Shown: in pieces, positions 55,203-63,090 of the stretch
Layout of the letters: every line of letters begins with the position of its first letter
Numbering within the stretch: position 1 is the first letter of the stretch
Position numbers and translations under genes: made by a program
From: Azospirillaceae bacterium
GTDB lineage: Bacteria > Pseudomonadota > Alphaproteobacteria > Azospirillales > Azospirillaceae
Length of the DNA: 64,000 nt
Reading direction: 5' to 3'
Assembly: GCA_028283825.1 (NCBI GenBank)
Contig: JAPWJW010000003.1
Coordinates: 744,001 to 808,000 of the forward strand
Notes under the pieces: model-generated
What the model saw: the letters and a program-made list of their open reading frames with translations, nothing else
Database searches by the model: none
What the model was told of the DNA's origin: nothing

Positions 55203-56909
55203 ATGACCCTTTGGCTGAACCTCTCGCTGCGCGGCAAGGTCCTCGCCTCTTTCCTGGCGGTTCTGCTGCTGATCGCCACCCTAGGGTGCGCCGCCTTATG
55301 GTCCCTGGGCTCACTGGGGCAAGCGACGGACACGCTGGCCCGGGACGCGCTGCCCAAGTCGGTGCATCTGGGCCAGTTGATGGAAAGCCTGAACCGCTAC
55401 CGCCGTCTGGACCTGCGCCTGGCCCTGGCCGCCGTGGCGCACGATTCCGGGGACGTGCAGGGCGCCAAGGCCGACATGCCGAAGACCAAGGCGGCGGTGG
55501 ACGCGGCCGTTCGTCTCTACGCAGGAGAGGTCGCCCCCGGCACGGCGGAGGCGAACCGTCTGCGCACCTTCACCGATGCCTGGCAGCACTACACCGCCGC
55601 CACGACCAAGCTGGTGGCCTTCATCGACGCGCATGACGATGCCGGCATGCAGGGCTTCGCCTCCGGCCCCTTGAAGGAGGCCTTCCGCGCCGTCATAACG
55701 CCCCTGACCGACACGTTGGAGGCGCAGGGCCGTCGAGGCCAGGAATTGGCACGGGATGCGGCGGCCACCCAGGCCGCCGGCCGCACCACCGTGCTGGCGG
55801 CGTTGGGCGCCGGCCTGATCCTGTGCATCGCCGTCATCGTGGCCATGGCCCGTACCGTCGCCCGCCCCCTGACCGACATGACCGGCGCCTTGGGCCGTCT
55901 CGCCCAGGGCGACTTGACCGTGGCCCTGCAAAACAGCGATCGCCGGGACGAGGTCGGCGTGCTGGGCCGCGCCCTAGCCGTGTTCCGCGACAACGCCCTG
56001 GCGGTGAAGCGGCTGGAGACGGAGCAGGCCAGCTTGCGCGCGCAGGCCGCCCGCGATGCCAAGGCGGCACAGGACGCCATCGCCGACGCCTTCGAGGCCC
56101 AGGTGTCCGGCCTGATCGACGCCCTGGCAGGGGCGGCGCGCGAGATGAAGGACACGGCGGACAGCATGGCGGAGGCGGCGGGCATCACCCGTGACCGCTC
56201 CAGTTCCGTCGCCGGGGCCGCCGTGCAGACCTCCGCCAACGTGCAGATGGTGGCGACCGCGTCGGAAGAGCTGGCGGCGACCGTCCAGGAGATCGGCCGC
56301 CAGGTCGAACGGTCCCGCACCCAGGCACAGAACGCCATCACCGACTGCGCCACCTCCGCCGAGGTGGTGGGCCAGTTGCAGGACAGCACCGCCAAGATCA
56401 GCGCGGTGGTGGAGATGATCGCCGGCATCGCGGCGCAGACCAATCTGCTGGCCCTGAACGCCACCATCGAGGCCGCCCGCGCCGGGGAGGCCGGCAAGGG
56501 CTTCGCCGTCGTGGCCAGTGAGGTCAAAGCCCTGGCCACCCAAACCGCCAAGGCGACGGAGGATGTCACCGCCCAGATGCAGCGCATCCAGGTCTTGAGC
56601 GAACGCACGGCCGGCGCCATCGGCGGCATGCAGGGCGCCATCACCGGCATGGCCGATATCGCCATGGCCATCGCCTCCGCCGTGGAGGAACAGACCGCCG
56701 CCACGGCGGAAGTCGCCCGCGGCATCAACGAAGCCGCCACTGGGACCGAGGACATGTCCCGCAACATCACGGCGGTGAGTGCGGCCGCCGCCACGACCGG
56801 CAGTGCCGCCACCCAGATCCTGGGCACATCCGGCAAGCTGGCGGAGAACGCCACCGTGCTGACCGGCGCGGTGCAGCGTTTCCTGGGCACGGTGCGCGCA
56901 GTGGCGTGA
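55203..56909 (+). CDS. Methyl-accepting chemotaxis protein (copy 2)
   Basis: A 568-residue receptor with the same length and layout as copy 1: helix 1 (about 12-34), periplasmic four-helix bundle, helix 2, HAMP ([20 protein letters not shown]) and signalling domain ([20 protein letters not shown]). The cytoplasmic part is almost identical to copy 1, while the periplasmic bundle differs strongly, for example [20 protein letters not shown] against [23 protein letters not shown] 55203 follows GTAGGAG. It is a tandem duplicate that probably senses a different ligand or range. Confidence 0.93.
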   Translation: MTLWLNLSLRGKVLASFLAVLLLIATLGCAALWSLGSLGQATDTLARDALPKSVHLGQLMESLNRYRRLDLRLALAAVAHDSGDVQGAKADMPKTKAAVDAAVRLYAGEVAPGTAEANRLRTFTDAWQHYTAATTKLVAFIDAHDDAGMQGFASGPLKEAFRAVITPLTDTLEAQGRRGQELARDAAATQAAGRTTVLAALGAGLILCIAVIVAMARTVARPLTDMTGALGRLAQGDLTVALQNSDRRDEVGVLGRALAVFRDNALAVKRLETEQASLRAQAARDAKAAQDAIADAFEAQVSGLIDALAGAAREMKDTADSMAEAAGITRDRSSSVAGAAVQTSANVQMVATASEELAATVQEIGRQVERSRTQAQNAITDCATSAEVVGQLQDSTAKISAVVEMIAGIAAQTNLLALNATIEAARAGEAGKGFAVVASEVKALATQTAKATEDVTAQMQRIQVLSERTAGAIGGMQGAITGMADIAMAIASAVEEQTAATAEVARGINEAATGTEDMSRNITAVSAAAATTGSAATQILGTSGKLAENATVLTGAVQRFLGTVRAVA

Positions 56910-56918
56910 GGGAAATTA

Positions 56919-56959
56919 CTGCCCCATCAATGGCGCCTGACCGGCCATTGATGGGGCAG
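56919..56959. terminator. 16-bp hairpin between convergent genes
   Basis: CTGCCCCATCAATGGC (56919-56934) and GCCATTGATGGGGCAG (56944-56959) pair perfectly around a 9-base loop. There is no T-run. It lies between the MCP stop and the convergent secreted-protein stop, so it probably ends or stabilises both transcripts. Confidence 0.65.
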
Positions 56960-56972
56960 CCCTATAATCAAC

Positions 56973-57371
56973 TTACAGCAGGTCGTAAGTGATCGCCGCA
57001 CCACCAGCGCCATATCCGCTGGCACCACCGGAAGATACGATCAACAGCCCTACCCCCGCCGGCAAACGAAGGCTGAATCCCAGGTTGTCGGAACTATTCT
57101 GGGCGGGCGTCGCCAGGTTGGTGAAAAGTATCCGCTGGCTTCCATCAGGATAGCTCGCCACCAGATGAATCAATCCGTTGGCGGTAGTCCATATCGCGGT
57201 CGTGCGAATGATGGCGCCGTTCACATTCGATGCGGCAGTAAAAACCGTCGCACTCCCGTTTACCGGCATTATTTGAGTAAAATATCGTGCACCAACCGGC
57301 TCTTCGGCTTTGGCCACGGCAACACCGGTGAACAGAAGGGCAGAAGCCAGGAATAAAGATTTGAATCGCAT
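56973..57371 (-). CDS. Secreted hypothetical protein
   Basis: A 132-residue exported protein. ATG 57369-57371 begins a signal peptide (RFKSLFLASALLFTGVAVAK, cleavage near AKA-EE) and has AAGGTGG 5 bases ahead. The mature part is small, beta-rich and low in charge (TQIMPVNGSATVFTAASNVN, LGFSLRLPAGVGLLIVSSGG). I do not recognise a family. GC content is lower than in the neighbouring genes, which could mean acquisition. Confidence 0.65.
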   Translation of the reverse strand: MRFKSLFLASALLFTGVAVAKAEEPVGARYFTQIMPVNGSATVFTAASNVNGAIIRTTAIWTTANGLIHLVASYPDGSQRILFTNLATPAQNSSDNLGFSLRLPAGVGLLIVSSGGASGYGAGGAAITYDLL

Positions 57372-57584
57372 AATCCACCTTATCGATTGCCAATGCGACA
57401 GGATTGCATACGACTTTCCGCGAAGCCATATATTAGCAAAAATATAACAATGCAAAACTCATAGGTGCTTCGCGAACGATGTCACCAGGGAACCGCCGCC
57501 CCCTGCCAGGGCAGGTATTGCAGGCCGGCCGCCACCCGCTTCACAGGCAGGACGTTCACTAGGCCGGGGGGCCGCCCTGGATAG

Positions 57585-57700
57585 TCAGCGGCGCGTTACA
57601 GCCTTGGTGCCCCGATACAGTTCGCGCAAGCCCTTCTGGTTGTTGGCGATGCCGCCTTGGCCTGACCACATCACGCCGACCAGGCCGGTTGGTAAGACCG
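57585..57700 (-). pseudogene. Possible 3' remnant of a protein-coding gene
   Basis: On the minus strand a frame ends with LVGVMWSGQGGIANNQKGLR, then ELYRGTKAVTRR and a stop. It reads like a genuine protein C-terminus, but has no start and turns into proline-rich sequence upstream. I do not recognise the parent. It may equally be chance. Confidence 0.2.
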
Positions 57701-57729
57701 GCGGCAAGGCCCCTGAAGCGCGGCCTCTC

Positions 57730-57759
57730 GCGGGGTGTGGCGGTGCCGCTACACCCCGC
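57730..57759. other. Strong nested hairpin
   Basis: GCGGGGTGT / ACACCCCGC (57730-57738, 57751-57759) encloses a second stem GCGG-TG-CCGC (57740-57749), making a nearly continuous 14-bp hairpin. There is no T-run. Function unknown. Confidence 0.45.
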
Positions 57760-57928
57760 CAGCGGCGCCGTTGCCCCCCGCCCGACCATCGAAGCCTGTG
57801 CGGACGACGAAATCATTGCATCTTTGCCGTTAATCGCCACCCACTACCGGCCGTGGCTGCGGGGTGTCGCCCCCAACCCATCAGGGCATGTTGCGCCAAA
57901 GACACATTATAACTGTTTCGTTATTTTC

Positions 57929-57947
57929 GATAACGAGAATGACTTGC
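57929..57947 (+). promoter_or_regulatory. Fur-like box upstream of the siderophore receptor
   Basis: GATAACGAGAATGACTTGC matches 13 of 19 positions of the classical Fur box GATAATGATAATCATTATC. It is 73 bases upstream of the receptor start, within an AT-rich promoter-like stretch. Iron-dependent repression is the natural expectation for this receptor. Confidence 0.65.
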
Positions 57948-58020
57948 AACTCCCGCAAAGGGTGGATAGATCGGGGCCGCTCAACCCTGTGTCTTGACCA
58001 CCCTGTTCCCGGAGGAACCG

Positions 58021-60180
58021 TTGAAGCTCCGCGCCCTGTGCCTCATGTTGATGGCCACCACCTCGCCCCTCGCTGCCCTGGCCGCCCCGGCCCCGGATGC
58101 GCCCGACAGCACGGCGGCCGACAGCGTCACGACGGACCAGTCCCAGTCCGAGGTGGTCATCACCGGCCAGAAGGACGAGGCGACCGAGGGCACCGGTTCC
58201 TACACCGTGAAGAGCAGCCGGTCGGCCACCAAGCTGCCGCTGGACCTGAAGGACACGCCGCAGTCGATCACCGTCATCACCCGTGACCAGATGACCGACT
58301 TCAACCTGCGCGACATCAACCAGGTCCTGGCCAACACCACCGGCATCAACGTGCAGGAAGTGGAAACCAACCGCACCTATTACAGCGCCCGCGGTTTCGA
58401 CATCTCCAACTTCCAGTATGACGGCTATGGCCTGCCCATCGTCGATGGCATCCAGAACGGCAACATCGACACCTCCGTATACGACCATATCGAGGTGCTG
58501 CGCGGCGCCAATGGCCTGATGTCGTCCACCGGCAACCCGTCGGCCACCGTGAACTTCGTGCGCAAGCGCCCAACCGACGCCCTGATGGCCGAGGCCTCGT
58601 TCTCCGGCGGCTCCTACGACGACAAGCGCGGCGACGTGGACGTGTCCTCGCCCCTGAACGCCTCGGGCACCGTGCGCATGCGCGTGGTCGGCGCCTATGA
58701 GGACACCGGCAACCAGCTGGACCGCTACAAGGACAAGCGCGGCGTCGGTTACGGCGTGCTGGAGGCCGACCTGGACCCCCGCACCACCGTGTCGGTCGGT
58801 TATCACTTCCAGGACGATCTGGCCACCGGCGGCCTGTGGGGCGCCCTGCCGCTGTTCTACACCGACGGCACGCCCACCAACTACAGCCGCAGCACCAGCA
58901 CCTCGGCCGACTGGAGCCGCTGGGACATCCAGACCCAGCAGATGTTCGCCGACATCCGCCACGACCTGGGCAGCGGCTGGACCGCCAAGGCCAGCGTCAT
59001 GCACGCCGTGACCGAGGGCAACAGCGACCTGTTCTACGTCTACGGCACGCCCGACAAGGCCACCGGCGACGGCCTCTATTCCTACCCCTCGGCCTATCAC
59101 AACCATGACCGGCAGTGGACGGCCGAGGCCTATGTCTCCGGCCCGGTGGAGGCCTTCGGCCGCACCCACGACATCGTGGCCGGCGGCAACTGGGGCCGCA
59201 GCAACAGCTTTGAGCATTCCGATTATGGCGAGGGCATCGGCACCGAACTGCCCGGCTATTCCGCCTTCGACGGCAGCTATCCCGAGCCGGCCTACGACGC
59301 CTACACCCAGGAGGCGCACCTCTACTACACGCGGGAAACCGGCTACGTCGCGGCGCGCATCAGCCTGCTGGATCCGCTGAAGCTGATCGTAGGCACCAAC
59401 GTCACCCACGCCAAGATGTCGGGCGACAGCTACGACACGCCCAACAGCTACGACATCACCCGCGCCCTGCCCTATGCCGGCCTGGTCTATGAAATCACGC
59501 CGGAGATTTCTGCCTACACCAGCTACGCCCAGATCTTCAATCCGCAGACCCAGCTGGACATCAACAACAAGATCCTGGCCCCCATCGACGGCGACAACGT
59601 CGAAGTGGGCGCCAAGGGCGCCTGGATGAATGGCAAGCTGAACGCGTCCTTCGCGCTGTTCCAGGCCCGCCAGAACAACACCGCGGAAAGCGCCGGGTTC
59701 AACACCGACACCGGCCAGTACTATTACAAGGGCATCAACGCCACCTCGCAGGGCATCGAGGCGGAGGTTTCCGGCCAGATCCTACCGCAGGTGCAGGTCA
59801 CCGCCGGCTATACCCTGATGAAGATCGAGGGTGACGACGGCAGTGCGGCCCGCACCTACGTGCCACGCCAGACGCTGCGCCTGACCGCCAACTACCAGCC
59901 CATCGACCGGCTGAAGCTGGGCGCCACCCTGTCGTGGCAGAGCCGCATCTATTACGACCAGGGTGTCACCAGCACCACCACGGGTGACGAGATCGTCACC
60001 GTGCAGGGTGCCTACGCCCTGCTGGGCCTGATGGCGCGCTACGAGTTTGACAATAACTGGTCGATCACCGGCAACCTGAACAACCTGACCAACGAGAAGT
60101 ACTTCACCAGCCTGTACTGGTCGCAGAGCTACTACGGCGCCGGCACCAACGGCACGGTGACGCTGAGCTGGAAGATGTGA
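58021..60180 (+). CDS. TonB-dependent siderophore receptor
   Basis: A 719-residue outer-membrane receptor of the FhuE/FpvA-like class. The signal peptide (KLRALCLMLMATTSPLAALA) is followed by a TonB-box-like SEVVITGQK, plug motifs DTPQSITVITRDQM, VEVNRTY-like EVETNRTYYSARGFDI, YDHIEVLRGANGLM and NPSATVNFVRKRP, and a barrel ending VTLSWKM. These plug motifs are typical of hydroxamate or mixed siderophore receptors. The start is decided by GGAGGA five bases before TTG 58021; no ATG fits. A Fur-like box lies upstream. A repeat copy starts just after the stop codon. Confidence 0.92.
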   Translation: MKLRALCLMLMATTSPLAALAAPAPDAPDSTAADSVTTDQSQSEVVITGQKDEATEGTGSYTVKSSRSATKLPLDLKDTPQSITVITRDQMTDFNLRDINQVLANTTGINVQEVETNRTYYSARGFDISNFQYDGYGLPIVDGIQNGNIDTSVYDHIEVLRGANGLMSSTGNPSATVNFVRKRPTDALMAEASFSGGSYDDKRGDVDVSSPLNASGTVRMRVVGAYEDTGNQLDRYKDKRGVGYGVLEADLDPRTTVSVGYHFQDDLATGGLWGALPLFYTDGTPTNYSRSTSTSADWSRWDIQTQQMFADIRHDLGSGWTAKASVMHAVTEGNSDLFYVYGTPDKATGDGLYSYPSAYHNHDRQWTAEAYVSGPVEAFGRTHDIVAGGNWGRSNSFEHSDYGEGIGTELPGYSAFDGSYPEPAYDAYTQEAHLYYTRETGYVAARISLLDPLKLIVGTNVTHAKMSGDSYDTPNSYDITRALPYAGLVYEITPEISAYTSYAQIFNPQTQLDINNKILAPIDGDNVEVGAKGAWMNGKLNASFALFQARQNNTAESAGFNTDTGQYYYKGINATSQGIEAEVSGQILPQVQVTAGYTLMKIEGDDGSAARTYVPRQTLRLTANYQPIDRLKLGATLSWQSRIYYDQGVTSTTTGDEIVTVQGAYALLGLMARYEFDNNWSITGNLNNLTNEKYFTSLYWSQSYYGAGTNGTVTLSWKM

Positions 60181-60182
60181 GG

Positions 60183-60328
60183 CCAAGGGCACGAGACTTT
60201 GGCTCGTGCCCTTGGCGGCCGGCGACCGCCGGCCCCGCAATGAGCACCGCAGGGCGCAATGAGGAAGCTAAGCCGGCGGATGCCGGTGCCCGGCGATTGA
60301 AGGGCCTTGATCGGTCACGATCAAAGGC
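60183..60328 (-). repeat. Multi-hairpin dispersed element, copy R7
   Basis: Subfamily B, inverted. Plus-strand order: stem 4 CCAAGGGCACGAG / CTCGTGCCCTTGG (60183-60195, 60203-60215), stem 3 GGCCGGC-GACC-GCCGGCC (60217-60234), a 9-base direct repeat CGCAATGAG (60236-60244, 60255-60263), stem 1 GCCGGC-GGAT-GCCGGT (60272-60287), and an extra stem CCTTGATC / GATCAAAGG (60305-60327). It begins two bases after the receptor stop codon. Confidence 0.9.
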
Positions 60329-60377
60329 AACGCGTATCAAGGCGACGCCCTTTCGGGGGAAAGCAGGTGTCCCGAGG

Positions 60378-60413
60378 GGGCCGGCGGCAGCGATGCCGTC
60401 GGCCCTTTTCTTT
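60378..60413 (+). terminator. Rho-independent terminator
   Basis: GGGCCGGCGGCA and TGCCGTCGGCCC pair over 12 bp (one G-U) with loop GCGA and are followed by TTTTCTTT. It lies 198 bases past the receptor stop, beyond repeat R7. It could end the receptor transcript or a separate short RNA from the region 60290-60413. From there to 60568 only the leader of the next gene is seen. Confidence 0.75.
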
Positions 60414-60568
60414 CCCGTAAGTGCTTGGCATCAAAAGGCATACGGCCGTGCTTATGCCTTCCTCCATATCAGCGGTTGCGCGCGCCTGCCCAGAAGGCGC
60501 CCCCGGGTTGACAGGCCCCGCCGGGACGCCCACCCTGGCCCCGGCTTTACCTTGCAGGAGCGATCCGC

Positions 60569-61642
60569 ATGCCGGTGCCTGCCCCCCTGCCTTTCCCCGA
60601 ACCTGATGACCTGCACCGCCAGGGCCGCGACCTGGTGGCCCAGGGGCGCACGGATGAGGCCCTGGCCCTGTTCCAGCACGCCGCCGCCACGGCGGAACTG
60701 TTCCAGGCCCGCCTGCCCTTGCGGAAAGCGGCCGCCAACCCCGATGCGCTGGGCCGCATCCTCTACGATGCGGGCTATTGCCTGCTGGACCTTGGCCTGG
60801 TGGATGAGGCGCTGGCCTGGTTCCAGCGCGCCGTGGCGTCGGCGGAACTGGGCGACGCCCAAGGCCGCATCCATGGCGACAATCTGGCGGCTTGCCAGCA
60901 TCTGGCCGGCATCTGCCTGGCCCGGCTGGGCCGGCATGAGGAAGCGCTGGCCTGGTTCCACCAAGCGGCGGAAAGCGCGCGCCAAGGCGACGCTCAGGGC
61001 CGCGTGGATCACGACAGCGTGGGCCGCAGCCTGAACCAGGCTGGTACCTGCCTGGTCCATCTGAACCGGCGGGAAGAGGCGCTGACCGGTTTCCAGCAGG
61101 CGGTGGCCGCCGCGGAACTGGGCAACGTGCAAGGTCGCGTGGATCACGCGGCCCTGGGCGCCGGCCTGCACCTGGTGGGCGACTGCCTCCACAGCCTGGG
61201 CCATGTGACCGAGGCGCTGCCCTGGTTCCACAGTGCCGTCCAGGCGCTGGAACGGGGTGCGCCCGACATGCCCGTCAGTCACGACGACGTCAGCCGCAGC
61301 ATGCTGCGCGTCAGCGATTGCCTGATGGATCTGGGCCGGGCGGAGGATGCCCTGCATTGGGCCCAGGCCGCCGTGAAGGCGGCGGAGGATGGCGACGCCG
61401 CCGGCCGCGTAAACCTGGAAAGCCTGAGCCATGGCCTGCACGCCATGGGCCGCATCCTGGCGACGATGGGTTATCCCGACGCCGCCATGGACTGGCTGCG
61501 CTACGCCGCCGAAACGGCGGAACAAGGCGACCCGCTGGGCCTGCCCGCCATCCTGCGCGCCGGCACCACCTGCCTGCGCACCCTGGGCCGCATGGAAGAG
61601 GCCCAGGCGTGGGCCGCACGGGTGAGCGCACCGGTGGGCTGA
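60569..61642 (+). CDS. TPR-repeat protein, paralogue of the protein at 1698-3173
   Basis: A 357-residue soluble protein made almost wholly of TPR-like units of about 47 residues. Each has the form EALAWFQRAVASAELGDAQG then RxxHxxLxxxLxxxGxCLxxLG, the same consensus as the protein at 1698. It lacks that protein's N-terminal domain. ATG 60569 follows CAGGAG by 8 bases. Protein-protein scaffold function is likely; the partner is unknown. It converges on cysS. Confidence 0.78.
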   Translation: MPVPAPLPFPEPDDLHRQGRDLVAQGRTDEALALFQHAAATAELFQARLPLRKAAANPDALGRILYDAGYCLLDLGLVDEALAWFQRAVASAELGDAQGRIHGDNLAACQHLAGICLARLGRHEEALAWFHQAAESARQGDAQGRVDHDSVGRSLNQAGTCLVHLNRREEALTGFQQAVAAAELGNVQGRVDHAALGAGLHLVGDCLHSLGHVTEALPWFHSAVQALERGAPDMPVSHDDVSRSMLRVSDCLMDLGRAEDALHWAQAAVKAAEDGDAAGRVNLESLSHGLHAMGRILATMGYPDAAMDWLRYAAETAEQGDPLGLPAILRAGTTCLRTLGRMEEAQAWAARVSAPVG

Positions 61643-61666
61643 CCGGCAATCGGCGGCAGGTTCGCC

Positions 61667-63040
61667 TTACGCCCGCTTCCAGGTGGTGCCCTGCGCCCCA
61701 TCCTCCAGCACCACGCCCTGGTCCAGCAGCTCCTTGCGGATGCGGTCGGCCTCCGCGAAGTTCCGCGATGCGCGGGCATCCTTGCGCGCCTGGATGGCGG
61801 CCTCGATCGCCGCCTCATCCAGGCCATCGGTCCCCTTGGGCGTCCAGCGGAACCAGGCCTCGGCATCCTGGGACAGCAGGCCCATCAGGTTGGCGGCGGC
61901 CTTGAGGTCGGCCGCCACGGCGGCGCGGGCGGCCGGATCGGTTTCCTTGCGGAAGCGGTTGGCCAGTTCATGCAGCAGGCTGAAAGCCAGCGGCGTGTTC
62001 AGATCATCCTCCAGCGCCGCCAAAACGTCGGCCGGCACCGCGCCCGCGCCTATATCGCCGGCCGCGCGCAGCACGCCGTACCAGCGGTCCAGCGTCGTCT
62101 TGGCCAGCTTCAGCCCATCCTTGGAGAAGTCCAGCGGCTGGCGGTAGTGGGCCTGCAGCAGGGCCAGGCGCAGGGCCTCGCCCGGCACCTCGTCCAGCAG
62201 TTCGGCGACGGTGAAGATGTTGCCCAGCGACTTGGACATCTTGTCGCCCGACAGGGTCAGGAAGCCGGCATGGACCCAATAGTTGGCCATGACTTGCGTG
62301 CCGTGGGCGCAGCGGCTCTGCGCGATCTCGTTCTCATGGTGGGGGAAGATCAGGTCCAGCCCGCCACCATGCACGTCGAAGACCTTGCCCAGATGGGCGT
62401 CGGCCATGGCGCTGCACTCGATATGCCAGCCGGGGCGGCCGCGACCCCAGGGGCTGTTCCAGCCCGGCTGGTCGTCGGCCGAGGGCTTCCACAGGACGAA
62501 GTCGGCCGCACTCTGCTTATAGGGCGCCACCTCGACGCGGGCGCCGGCGATCATCTCATCCTGGCTGCGGCGCGACAGGCGACCGTAGTCGGGCATGGAC
62601 GGCACGTTGAACAGCACGTGGCCTTCCGCCGCATAGGCATGGCCGGAGGAGATCAGCCGTTCGATCATCGTGATCATGGCGCCGATATGATCGGTGGCGC
62701 GCGGCTCCACATCCGGGCGCAGCAGGTTCAGGGCGTCCATGTCGGCGTGGAACTGCACCGTGGGCGGCACCGTCACTTCCTCGATGGTCAGGCCCTGGGC
62801 CTTGGCCCGGTCCATGATCTTGTCATCGACGTCGGTGATGTTCCGGACGTAGGTGACGTTCGGGTACAGGTGCTTCATCACCCGCGCCAGCAAATCGAAG
62901 GCGGTGAAGGTGCGGCCGTTGCCGATATGGGCATAGCTGTAGACGGTGGGACCGCAGCAATAGATGCGCACATGGCTGGCGTCGACGGGCGTGAAGACTT
63001 CCTTCGCGCGGGTCAGGGTATTGTAAAGCTGCAGCGCCAT
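61667..63040 (-). CDS. cysS: Cysteinyl-tRNA synthetase
   Basis: A 457-residue class I aminoacyl-tRNA synthetase. Signatures are LYNTLTRAKEVFTP, the zinc-ligand cysteine in YCCGPTVYSYAHIGNGRT (HIGH-type motif), HIECSAMA, GGGLDLIFPHHENEIAQSR and KMSKSLGN. Length matches the family. The start is ATG 63038-63040; the longer upstream frame overlaps gltX and is rejected. It lies 50 bases after gltX in the same direction, an arrangement seen in other bacteria. Confidence 0.97.
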   Translation of the reverse strand: MALQLYNTLTRAKEVFTPVDASHVRIYCCGPTVYSYAHIGNGRTFTAFDLLARVMKHLYPNVTYVRNITDVDDKIMDRAKAQGLTIEEVTVPPTVQFHADMDALNLLRPDVEPRATDHIGAMITMIERLISSGHAYAAEGHVLFNVPSMPDYGRLSRRSQDEMIAGARVEVAPYKQSAADFVLWKPSADDQPGWNSPWGRGRPGWHIECSAMADAHLGKVFDVHGGGLDLIFPHHENEIAQSRCAHGTQVMANYWVHAGFLTLSGDKMSKSLGNIFTVAELLDEVPGEALRLALLQAHYRQPLDFSKDGLKLAKTTLDRWYGVLRAAGDIGAGAVPADVLAALEDDLNTPLAFSLLHELANRFRKETDPAARAAVAADLKAAANLMGLLSQDAEAWFRWTPKGTDGLDEAAIEAAIQARKDARASRNFAEADRIRKELLDQGVVLEDGAQGTTWKRA

Positions 63041-63090
63041 GGCGAATGAACCTGGAAGTTGGATAGCTGAATTAAAAAGGAATTGCGGTA

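Larger units (their letters stand above)
57372..58020. other. Long intergenic region before the siderophore receptor
   Basis: About 650 bases with no intact gene. It contains a short gene-like fragment (57585-57700), a strong hairpin (57730-57759) and a Fur-like site (57929-57947). Confidence 0.5.

Noticed and set aside
57907-59409. Long minus-strand frame opposite the siderophore receptor
   Set aside because: Shadow of a GC-rich gene; it even runs across the receptor's promoter region.
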